Below, piece by piece: positions 20,916-27,624 of a stretch of DNA of 64,000 bases. The stretch lies in the NCBI GenBank assembly GCA_039000515.1, contig JBCFYV010002293.1, positions 1 through 64,000 of the forward strand. The letters run 5' to 3'. The stretch's first letter is position 1, and each line of letters begins with the position of its first letter. The translations under genes and the position numbers were made by a program. The notes beneath the pieces were generated by a model. The model worked only from the letters and a program-made list of their open reading frames with translations. It searched no databases and was not told where the DNA came from. Source of the DNA: Timema cristinae (Eukaryota; Arthropoda; Insecta; Phasmatodea; Timematidae).

Positions 20916-21977
20916 TCACCCTGTCTTGGGAGGGATTGGAGGTCGTCGAGGTCGCAGTCTGGTACTCCATCCAGAACTATTTGGTAGGGGAGGGTCCAGT
21001 CCTTTTGTTCCCTCGGTGTTATTGGGTGCGGGGTCCATGGTTGTGAGTAGTTTGGGTAGCTGCGGTTTCCCGGTGTTTTCACCAGGGGGTGCAGGACGTA
21101 GTTGTCCCCTGTGTATTTTCTTGGATCGACCATTTGGGTAGGTAACCCAGTAGACCCCTCCTCTTCGTTTGCTCACCGGGTAGGGTCCTTCCCATTTGGG
21201 GGCAAAGCCGGCGTAGTAGGCTTCTGTTGCATTAGAGAGTGGTTGGGTTCGAACTAGCACCAGATCACCGTTCTGGAAGGGTTTGGCGGGCCGTGCTGGA
21301 GGGTGGGTGTATCGTTGTTGGTAATTTGCTTGATTTACTCGCGCCCGTTCTTCTCTTTGGGTGGATCCTTGGCTGGGGTTCTCGTTGTCTTCCTGCTCTC
21401 GTACTGGGGTTTCCAATCTCCACTCCCCGGGCCTGTATAGCGTTCGGCCAAGTAGTAGTTCACTCGGAGACATTCCGGTGGCCCCATTCTTGCGGCATCG
21501 TAGATTGAAGGCGATCATAGGCAGGAAGGTATCCCATTCTCGATGATTCTCCGAGATTTGGAGTCGGATTCCCTTCTTTAGTTCCTGGTTCCTTCTTTCC
21601 GTGGGGTTGGCTTGGGGGTGGTAGATTGGGGTTGTCCAGGCTTCGACATCCCACTTTTGACAGGCGTTCGCCCAAGCTCGGCTAATGAACTGGGGACCAT
21701 TGTCGGACAGGAGATGTTTTGGATATCCCCATCGTGGGAAGAATTGTTGTTCCATCGTCTGGATTATCTGTCTGACCTCTGTTGACGCGAGTGGAAATAC
21801 TTCTACCCATCTTGAGAAGAGATCCGTAATCACTAGGATGAACTTCTTTCCTCTGCGACTTCGGGGGTATGGCCCCATGAGGTCTAAGGCTACCACTTTC
21901 CAGGGGCGTTGTGGTTGACGGGGTCTTAGAGGCTCTCTCCCTTGATACCCCCCGGTCTTACGACAGGCACAGAGCAT
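20916..21977 (-). CDS. Gypsy element integrase (catalytic core and C-terminal domain)
   Basis: A 353-residue open frame that inserts reverse-transcribed DNA into the host genome. The catalytic triad is visible: D32 in VALDLMG, D92 in LLSDNGPQF and E127 in HPQANPTERRNQ, with 34 residues between the last two. A GPY/F-type module follows (KWEGPYPVSKRRGGVYWV). No chromodomain is seen. The frame starts inside the HHCC zinc-binding region: MLCACRKTGG carries the C-x2-C pair, and the histidine part lies upstream in the same frame, up to about 22,150. The frame opening at 21,977 is therefore not a true start; the domain belongs to a longer Pol polyprotein broken near 22,150-22,170. The last 50 or so residues are proline-rich tail. 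Confidence 0.9.
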   Translation of the reverse strand: MLCACRKTGGYQGREPLRPRQPQRPWKVVALDLMGPYPRSRRGKKFILVITDLFSRWVEVFPLASTEVRQIIQTMEQQFFPRWGYPKHLLSDNGPQFISRAWANACQKWDVEAWTTPIYHPQANPTERRNQELKKGIRLQISENHREWDTFLPMIAFNLRCRKNGATGMSPSELLLGRTLYRPGEWRLETPVREQEDNENPSQGSTQREERARVNQANYQQRYTHPPARPAKPFQNGDLVLVRTQPLSNATEAYYAGFAPKWEGPYPVSKRRGGVYWVTYPNGRSKKIHRGQLRPAPPGENTGKPQLPKLLTTMDPAPNNTEGTKGLDPPLPNSSGWSTRLRPRRPPIPPKTG

Positions 21978-23095
21978 GCAGTTACGAACGTAGTTGCTGA
22001 CTTCCGTTCGGAGGCCTTTCCAGGTGTAGCCTCGCTGAATGGCTCGTGTCGTTTCGTCTTCTCCCGGGTGCCCTGCCTGAGGATGGTCGTGGTATGTCCA
22101 AATGACCTGTTGTCGGATTTGAACTGGAACAATGAGTTTCCATGGTCCTTCCTTTCTTCGCGTCTCCAGATATTGTCTCCCTTGACATAGTGCTCATCCC
22201 AGAACCGAGCGTCGGTTGTTTTGGTGGGTGGTCGAGTTTGGGTATCCAGAGCCTTCCAACGGTTAACTTGAGTTTGGATCTCTGTATCCTGTCTTTGTTC
22301 CGTCTTGACTAGCTCATGTAGAGGTGCATCTTGGTTCTGTAGGACTAGTAGTGCATCGGGTTCGGGTGGTGCTAGTCCTGTGACCGAGGGCGGGGTCATC
22401 CGGTCCCAGTCTTGAGTCTCTGAACTGGTGTTCTCGCTGTCGGGTTGGCGTGATAACGCGTCAGGTAGATCGTTCTGTTTTCCCGGGCAGTGTTCCAGGG
22501 AAAATTGAAACTCTTGGAGCAAGAGTGCCCATCTCGTCAGCTTGGTCCGTTGGTCTTTCATCGTGTTCAGCCAGGTGAGAGCTCGGTTATCCGTGCGTAG
22601 TATGAAAGGTTTATCTTCCAGGTAATGTCTATACCTCTTGATGGCCCAGACGATAGCGAGGCACTCCTGCTCGTTGCTATGGTACCGTTGCTCTGTAGGG
22701 GTTAGCTTCGCGCTGGCATGGCTGATGATTCGTTTGCCCGCATCATCTTCTTGGTACAGTACTGCCCCTAGTCCAATCCCGCTAGCGTCAGTTTGTAGGG
22801 TAAAGGTTCGTGATGGATCGGGACGACTTAAGGGTGGTAGGTCTCTGAAGGCTTCTTTGAGTGTGTGTAGAGCGGTTTCTGTTTGGGAGTTCCACATCCA
22901 CCGGGATTTGGTTCTTAGAAGTTCGGTGAGAGGTGCTGTTAGTTCCGCCATTTGGGGCACGAATTCTCGTAACCAGTTGCAGAGGCCCAGTAGTTGTCGG
23001 AGCTGTTTACGGTTTCTTGGTGTTGGGGCTTCCGTGATTGCTTTGATCGTCTGTGGTTGTGGGGCGTTTCCTTGGCTAGAAAACGATATGGCCAA
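21926..23095 (-). CDS. Gypsy element RNase H and start of integrase
   Basis: A 389-residue frame. The first part is the RT-RNase H connection (QLRQLLGLCNWLREFVP). RNase H follows, with FTLQTDASGIGLGAVLYQ (first catalytic Asp), EQECLAIVWAIKRYRHYL (catalytic Glu), FILRTDNRALTWL (second Asp) and a DALSR end motif. The N-terminal integrase zinc finger would follow, but the frame goes wrong near 22,150-22,170, so the last 50 or so residues are a shifted reading. The start is also artificial: the preceding RT frame ends at 23,076 because of one extra base at a four-T run on the minus strand (about 23,080). RNase H degrades the RNA strand of the replication hybrid. Confidence 0.9.
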   Translation of the reverse strand: MAISFSSQGNAPQPQTIKAITEAPTPRNRKQLRQLLGLCNWLREFVPQMAELTAPLTELLRTKSRWMWNSQTETALHTLKEAFRDLPPLSRPDPSRTFTLQTDASGIGLGAVLYQEDDAGKRIISHASAKLTPTEQRYHSNEQECLAIVWAIKRYRHYLEDKPFILRTDNRALTWLNTMKDQRTKLTRWALLLQEFQFSLEHCPGKQNDLPDALSRQPDSENTSSETQDWDRMTPPSVTGLAPPEPDALLVLQNQDAPLHELVKTEQRQDTEIQTQVNRWKALDTQTRPPTKTTDARFWDEHYVKGDNIWRREERKDHGNSLFQFKSDNRSFGHTTTILRQGTREKTKRHEPFSEATPGKASERKSATTFVTACSVPVVRPGGIKGESL

Positions 23096-24041
23096 GGTAT
23101 TCCAACTCAGTCTTGCCGAACTGGCATTTTTCCAGATTGAAGGTCAGTTGGTGGAGCTCAAATCTTTCTAAAACCTTGCTCAAGTGGTTGAGGTGCTCAT
23201 CCCATGTCTTTGAGTAGATTATCACGTCGTCAAGGTAGGCGAAACAGAACTGGCCGGTGTACCCTGCTAACACTTCTTGACTCATCAGTCGCTGAAAAGT
23301 ACTCGGGGCTCCCTTTAATCCGAAAGGCATAACTGTAAATTGCAAGGTTTCTCCGTTGGGCGTGGTGAAAGCAGTCAGGGGTTTGGAATCGGGGTGTAAG
23401 GGAATCTGCCAGTACCCTGATTTCATATCGAGGGTGGTAAATATTTCTGCGTCTCCCAAATCTCGAAGAGTGTCATGTACGTTGACAGCGGGGGGAGTGA
23501 CATCGATAGTGGCGGTGTTCAGTTGTCGGAAATCAATGCAGAAACGGGAGGTTTTGTCCTTTTTTTCCACAATTACAATGGGTGAATTGTATTCAGAGTT
23601 TCCGGGTTCTATTATCCCCTGGGCTTTCATCTCCTGAACCTGGTCTTCAATTAGCGCGTTTTTCGCAGGGGAATAGCGGTAAGGCCGTACCATAATCCGT
23701 TGGTTGTCCTTGAGTCGAATTTGATGGTTGATGCTGCGTGTTCTTCGCAGAGGTCCCTGAGTGTTGAAAACGGCTCGGTGTTGGTCTAGTAGTCTAAGGA
23801 GTTGTTCTTGACGTTCTATTGGGGCGTGTTGTCTGATCTTGTCTTGAGGAACCGGCGGGGGATCCTCATTGAGTCTTGGCATCCAGTATAGAGTATGACG
23901 CCCCTGGTTTCCAAAAAGCACTCGGCTGTTCTCGTAGTCCAGGATTACCTTCTGTTCTGTGAACCATGGTTGTCCCAGAATAAGTGGTTCTCGGAGTTCA
24001 TCGGACACCAGGAACGTGACGTTGGCTTCTAGGGTTTGCAT
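23076..24041 (-). CDS. Gypsy element reverse transcriptase with protease C-terminus
   Basis: A 321-residue frame. It begins in the second half of the aspartic protease (EPLILGQPWF, the hydrophobic-ILG segment). RT follows, with SEYNSPIVIVEKKD, RFCIDFRQLN, TTLDMKSGYWQIPL, FTVMPFGLKGAPSTFQRLM and the active-site box FAYLDDVIIYS (YLDD, residues 269-272). The frame stays open upstream to about 24,120, where it overlaps the end of the gag-protease frame, so the Met at 24,041 is not a real start. It ends early at a TAG right after YLGHIV, consistent with a single-base insertion. Confidence 0.93.
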   Translation of the reverse strand: MQTLEANVTFLVSDELREPLILGQPWFTEQKVILDYENSRVLFGNQGRHTLYWMPRLNEDPPPVPQDKIRQHAPIERQEQLLRLLDQHRAVFNTQGPLRRTRSINHQIRLKDNQRIMVRPYRYSPAKNALIEDQVQEMKAQGIIEPGNSEYNSPIVIVEKKDKTSRFCIDFRQLNTATIDVTPPAVNVHDTLRDLGDAEIFTTLDMKSGYWQIPLHPDSKPLTAFTTPNGETLQFTVMPFGLKGAPSTFQRLMSQEVLAGYTGQFCFAYLDDVIIYSKTWDEHLNHLSKVLERFELHQLTFNLEKCQFGKTELEYLGHIVF

Positions 24042-24055
24042 GGTTAGCGGTAAAG

Positions 24056-25390
24056 TTATCTGGCCTCGGATGGTAAGGTCACTCCCAACCTTGGCCAGGT
24101 GGATTGGTGTGGGAAAGGAAGTAAGTTCTTCAGGTTTGTAGGGGTGAGTTGTTGGTATTGGATGAAATTAGCAGTAGCTCCGGTATCTAATAGGGCTAGT
24201 AGGGGACCGTGAGGAGTTTCGCACATAACTCTTGGGAGTGGTTGGGATGTTGAGGGATTGACGCTGTTTATTACTGGTGGCGGCCCTGATTCCTGTTTAC
24301 CAGAGGCGGGCCTGTTGTCCTCTGGCTTGGCGTTTCCCGGTCTTTCTTTCTCTAGGTGCCGTTGGTTTAGCACTGGGCAGTCACGGTGAAAATGGTACCC
24401 TGGACAGTGGTAACATTTTGGAGGTCGCGGTTCAGATGAGGTTGCTGGGATCTTGCTGGGGCGTGTAGTCACTGGCGCAGTGTTTTTAGCCAGGTCTCGT
24501 TCCACAGATACGGCCCTAGTGATAAGTTCTTCTAACTCTTGAGGGTGTGGAGCTCGAAGAAAAGGTCTCAGTCCTGGTCGGACAAGTTCGATTAACAGGG
24601 GGATTATCTCTGCTGATGGGGCTGTGGGGGCCAAGCGTTGATACAGCCGTACTTTGTGCCGAAGGAATATCTCAACGGGCTCAGTCTGTGTTTGTTCCTT
24701 TCCGTATAGCTCTGCGTGGAGAGAGGCTATGGTGGTTGTACTGGCGAAGTGGTGCGTTAGTCGTTGCTTGAACTCTTCCCAAGTCGTTATATATTCGCCA
24801 TATAGCTTCCACCACTGAGCGGCGGTGTCTTTAAGCTGCCGTTGGGTGGTAGGTACCCATTCTAGCGGGTCTACTCGAGCGGTCCTGAGCTGAACCTCAC
24901 AGCTTTGGGTAAAAGTAGTAGGGTCTTCATGCCCTCGACCGTGAAAGTCTGGTAGAGTTGGTAGGTGGTAAGAGTTTGAGCACTGGCGTTGGTAGGTGGC
25001 AGTCAGGTGCGGCTGGTATGGTGGTGCGCTGGCAGTTGATGAGGTGGACCGTTGGCACGGCGGACATCGGAAGAATAGGCCCCTGAGGTCTCTAGGCTCA
25101 TTTTTCCAGCCCAGGCACTGGTAGTGGTAGTATTGCCTACAGTCCTCGCAGACAACCTCTCGGCCATCTTCTCCAGTACAGGTTAACCCTGGGCAATACC
25201 GTACTTCCACTGGTGCTTCGGTGCAGGTGGTGCACCGGTAGGCTGGTTCATTGATGTCACGTGGCTCGTCTGCCCAGCCAATGCAAAGGTTGTGGTAGGG
25301 CTTTTGGCAGTTTGTGCAGGTTACATAATGTCGGTCCCCTCCTGGGGTACACGATGGGTTGTTACACTTTTGACTTCTAGTCATAACCAT
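24056..25390 (-). CDS. Gypsy element Gag-protease with two tandem PHD-type fingers
   Basis: A 444-residue frame from the Met at 25,390. The N-terminal 112 residues form two consecutive C4HC3 arrays with PHD-finger spacing: Cys9, 14, 25, 28, His33, Cys36, 53, 56 and Cys66, 71, 81, 84, His89, Cys92, 109, 112, with matching CIGW/CLGW and EPRD words. A capsid-like region follows (about 145-305: DFHGRGHEDPTTFTQSCE, TAAQWWKLYGEYITTWEEFK), then a variant zinc knuckle at 326 (C-x2-C-x3-H-x4-C), then the aspartic protease active site LLDTGATANFI (Asp402). The frame is lost in mid-protease around 24,100-24,130, probably by a one-base indel. The frame is open upstream to 25,675 through an 18-bp repeat. 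I prefer 25,390 because the fingers begin there. Confidence 0.85.
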   Translation of the reverse strand: MVMTRSQKCNNPSCTPGGDRHYVTCTNCQKPYHNLCIGWADEPRDINEPAYRCTTCTEAPVEVRYCPGLTCTGEDGREVVCEDCRQYYHYQCLGWKNEPRDLRGLFFRCPPCQRSTSSTASAPPYQPHLTATYQRQCSNSYHLPTLPDFHGRGHEDPTTFTQSCEVQLRTARVDPLEWVPTTQRQLKDTAAQWWKLYGEYITTWEEFKQRLTHHFASTTTIASLHAELYGKEQTQTEPVEIFLRHKVRLYQRLAPTAPSAEIIPLLIELVRPGLRPFLRAPHPQELEELITRAVSVERDLAKNTAPVTTRPSKIPATSSEPRPPKCYHCPGYHFHRDCPVLNQRHLEKERPGNAKPEDNRPASGKQESGPPPVINSVNPSTSQPLPRVMCETPHGPLLALLDTGATANFIQYQQLTPTNLKNLLPFPHQSTWPRLGVTLPSEAR

Positions 25391-25396
25391 CTTGTC

Positions 25397-25652
25397 TACT
25401 TTGGTGAGGTAGTCTTCTTTGGTGAGGTAGTCTTTTTTTTGGTGAGGTAGTCTTCTTTGGTGAGGTAGTCTTCTTTGGTGAGGTAGTCTTCTTTGGTGAG
25501 GTAGTCTTCTTTGGTGAGGTAGTCTTCTTTGGTGAGGTAGTCTTCTTTGGTGAGGTAGTCTTTTTTTGGTGAGGTAGTCTTCTTTGGTGAGGTAGTCTTC
25601 TTTGGTGAGGTAGTTTTCTTTGGTGAGGTAGTCTTCTTTGGTGAGGTAGTTT
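25397..25652. repeat. 18-bp minisatellite in the retrotransposon leader
   Basis: About 14 copies of CTTTGGTGAGGTAGTCTT directly upstream of the gag start in element orientation. On the minus strand the 6-residue units read LTKEDY, PHQRRL or TSPKK depending on frame, and all three frames are largely open. Homopolymer variants (runs of seven or eight T) at two places shift the frame. It separates the primer-binding site from the PHD-coding part. It could be a leader repeat or an N-terminal low-complexity segment. Confidence 0.88.
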
Positions 25653-25748
25653 GGGCGCCACCGGGTTTTGTTCACTCCCGGAAGTGTTGTGTGGTGTTCT
25701 GGGGTCGTGTAGTCGGTCCGTTGGACATCCGTCCCGTGTCTTGAGTTG

Positions 25749-25766
25749 CCCCACGTTTAGGCGCCA
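25749..25766 (-). other. Primer-binding site of the gypsy element
   Basis: On the minus strand, four bases (GTTC) after the 5' LTR end comes TGGCGCCTAAACGTGGGG. It begins with TGG, as needed to pair with a tRNA CCA end. I do not assign the tRNA with certainty. Confidence 0.7.
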
Positions 25767-26241
25767 GAACTGTTATCCCATGTCTTGTGGTTTCGAGGGA
25801 GGTAGCTGGTTTTACTGGAACTGCAGCTTCCGACTGGCCTTTGTGATTAGGTACCGGTCTCGTGGGTCTTGTGGGTGGGGGTAAGGGAGAGAGATGGGGG
25901 AGAAAACGTAGGCGGGTTGGGGGGTGGCTAGGGGATGTAAATGATAGCCCTCAGGGGTTAAAGGGGAAATTGGAGTAGGGGGAGTCGGGTGGTCGGTGAG
26001 AGGGGAAGACGAGGGGAGGCCTGAGATGACTCGGCGGCAGGGATGCTGGGAGATGTGGGCGCAGTGTGTGGGTGTTCGGGGGTCTGGTGGTTGTAGACGG
26101 GAACGTAGAGAATGGGTCCACGAGTTGAGTACTGTTTGGTCGGTGCTGTTTTCTCCAGGGTCTTCCGTCGGTGGGCTTTGCCGGCGCGGCGAGTGTAGAC
26201 CATCCCGTGATGACGAGGACAAGTGGATGGGGAAGGGTGGA

Positions 26242-26456
26242 GAGGTAGGATAGAGTCCCGGCAACGTAAAGTCGCGGTGGGAGGTAGGATAGCGTCCCGG
26301 CAACGTTAAGTCGCGGTGGGAGGTAGGGTAGCGTCCCGGCAACGTAAAGTCGCGGTGGGAGGTAGGGTAGAGTCCCGGCAACGTAAAGTCGCGGTGGGAG
26401 GTAGGGTAGATTCCCGGCAACGTAAAGTCGCGGTGGGAGGTAGGGTAGATTGCGGT
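26242..26456. repeat. 39-bp tandem repeat inside the LTR (right copy)
   Basis: Same unit and same order of variant units as in the left LTR, including one GTTAAG unit and one ATTCCC unit. This shows that both LTRs were copied from one template. Confidence 0.9.
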
Positions 26457-26494
26457 GGAATGAGAATAGCGATGACACTTGCTGCAAACGACGA

Positions 26495-26500
26495 TTTATT
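26495..26500 (-). terminator. LTR polyadenylation signal AATAAA
   Basis: The minus strand reads CCAATAAATCG, about 70-75 bp downstream of the TATA box. The equivalent in the 3' LTR is 19,805-19,810. Either could act on host transcripts, because the element is in the sense direction of the host gene. Confidence 0.65.
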
Positions 26501-26569
26501 GGCTCTTTCGTATGAGTGTGGTTCCCCCAAGGTTGGCTCACCACTGCATCTGCTCCAGAAATCACCGTG

Positions 26570-26672
26570 TTATATACCCTCCACTGCTGCCTGGCCTGGT
26601 CCAATCAGAGAAGAGGGAGCTTCCCATTGGTTCGGGAAAACGAAAGTGCTATTGGCCGCCAAGCGAGCCAAT
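26570..26672 (-). promoter_or_regulatory. LTR promoter: TATA box and four CCAAT boxes
   Basis: The minus strand has TATATAA at 26,570-26,576. Upstream of it are four CCAAT pentamers in alternating orientation at 26,601-26,605, 26,626-26,630, 26,651-26,655 and 26,668-26,672. Two have extended NF-Y-like context (CCAATCAG on the plus strand and AACCAATGGG on the minus strand). Spacing is 25, 25 and 17 bp. The same cluster is in the 3' LTR at about 19,880-19,982. Confidence 0.7.
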
Positions 26673-26821
26673 AGGAAGAAGGGAGTTGATTATAGAGGTA
26701 AGAGCGTCACGGACGGCTCAGACAACATGGACTGTGGGCCGGACCGGCAGTAGGGAGGGAAGGTGAAGCGGCCGGTGCAAGTGCGAAGGAAAGAAGGCTG
26801 CCTGAACAGAGAGGCACATCA

Positions 26822-26825
26822 ACAT
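26822..26825. other. Target-site duplication ACAT (right copy)
   Basis: Direct repeat of the 4 bp preceding the left LTR (19,078-19,081). Confidence 0.85.
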
Positions 26826-26883
26826 GTATATAAAACATAGTTAAAAGACCATTAGACTGTTAAGATTAAAAACAAAGTTTTAC

Positions 26884-26985
26884 CTGGATAGAAAGCTTGC
26901 GAAATTTTGTTTGGTTGCCGTTTGACAAGTGATCCTCAAGCCAGATTTGTAGTTCTTTCAGAGTAATTTCTTGGAGAAGCTTTAT
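26884..26985 (-). CDS. Nrdc: Nardilysin-like peptidase, exon ending LSIQ
   Basis: A 102-bp exon of exactly 34 codons, phase 0 at both ends. Acceptor TTTCTGTGTAG lies just above 26,985 and donor GTAAAACT just below 26,884. It encodes IKLLQEITLKELQIWLEDHL followed by a basic segment ending RKLSIQ. It joins in frame to FDRRTKE of the upstream exon, which fits the nardilysin stretch FDR-x-x-x-E followed by a helix (S-K-x-D-L-x-x-W) and then LSVHVVG. A gypsy element lies 62 bp into the following intron. Confidence 0.85.
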
Positions 26986-27073
26986 CTACACAGAAATGAT
27001 TGAAAGTCACGTTACTTCTGCTAAATGTGAATGAAATATTAAAAATATAAAATAAGAGTAGTGTTGTACTAAC

Positions 27074-27281
27074 TTCCTTAGTTCTCCTGTCGAACACATA
27101 TTCCTGATTGATTATTTCATGCCAGTTCCGAGTCACCTCCTCTCTGAGGTACAAATCTGTAGACTCTTTCAATTTAATTATAGAGTTTCGAACTTCCTTC
27201 AAATCTTCACTTGGAAGGGTCTTCACGAACTTTGAAAATGTTTTCAAAAACTCCTCAATACGCTCATCAATATAATCTGCA
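27074..27281 (-). CDS. Nrdc: Nardilysin-like peptidase, exon with EEV-RNW-E motif
   Basis: A 208-bp exon (one base plus 69 codons). Acceptor TTAATTTGCAG lies just above 27,281 and donor GTTAGTAC just below 27,074. It encodes ADYIDERIEEFL...LKEVRNSIIKLKESTD...LREEVTRNWHEIINQEYVFDRRTKE. The IKLKE, EEV-x-RNW-x-E and FDR words in this order are characteristic of nardilysin rather than insulin-degrading enzyme, which has a KYWGEI-type segment instead. The part belongs to the C-terminal, non-catalytic M16 half. Nardilysin cleaves N-terminal to Arg in dibasic sites and also has regulatory roles; the HXXEH zinc site would be far upstream and outside the window. Confidence 0.88.
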
Positions 27282-27488
27282 CTGCAAATTAAAAGACAAC
27301 ACAAACAATATCACTAAATTGAAGACAGCTCTTTCACTACTTCTGTAAAGTAAAATAACACATTTTAATATCAACTTGATACATTGTTTTAATATGTTTT
27401 TAAGGTTCTTTTTCTAGAAAATTAATAATATCTTGTAAACAATGATTACTCTTTTTTTAGCTCTATATATCTTAAAGAAATTGTTTAC

Positions 27489-27570
27489 CTATCTGAGAAA
27501 ATCTTTCTTAAAATAATCTTTAGCTTGGATATTATGTATTGTAAGAGCTCTGACCATTTAGAATGATAAT
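27489..27570 (-). CDS. Candidate nardilysin-like exon, weak similarity
   Basis: An 82-bp open segment bounded by ATTGTACTGTAG (acceptor, above 27,570) and GTAAACAA (donor, below 27,489). It encodes YHSKWSELLQYIISKLK and ILRKIFSD and leaves two bases, which exactly complete the one-base start of the next exon (AG + T). Phase agreement and both splice signals support it. The residues resemble the expected family text just before KIEEFL (SGILGF-type followed by T-Q-A-x-K-F/Y-S) only loosely. It could be a real but diverged exon or a chance frame. Confidence 0.4.
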
Positions 27571-27624
27571 CTACAGTACAATATAAGACGTATCTATACA
27601 TTAAGGTGGTCCTTATTTTTGAAA

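Larger units (their letters stand above)
19082..26821 (-). mobile_element. Ty3/gypsy LTR retrotransposon, complete, 7,740 bp
   Basis: A complete element in minus orientation. It has two LTRs of about 1,050 bp with TG...CA ends, a 4-bp target duplication, a primer-binding site, a gag-protease region, reverse transcriptase, RNase H, integrase and a purine tract before the 3' LTR. The order protease-RT-RNase H-integrase places it in Ty3/gypsy. By eye the LTRs differ only by three single-base indels, so the insertion is recent. Pol is broken by about three one-base frame changes, which may be assembly indels given that the LTR differences are of the same kind. No env-like frame was seen. It sits in an intron of the nardilysin-like gene, in the same transcriptional sense, with its 5' end 62 bp from the upstream exon. 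Confidence 0.95.
25771..26821 (-). repeat. 5' LTR of the gypsy element (right copy)
   Basis: The promoter-bearing LTR, 1,051 bp, read on the minus strand from TGATGTGCCTC (26,821) to GGGATAACA (25,771). U3 contains four CCAAT boxes and a TATA box, then AATAAA about 70 bp downstream, which places R between about 26,545 and 26,480. The long U5 holds the 39-bp repeats (26,242-26,456). Its start lies 62 bp from the splice donor of the host exon at 26,884. Confidence 0.93.

Noticed and set aside
20773..22190. Plus-strand frames opposite the integrase and RNase H regions
   Set aside because: They are antisense shadows of the conserved minus-strand pol domains.
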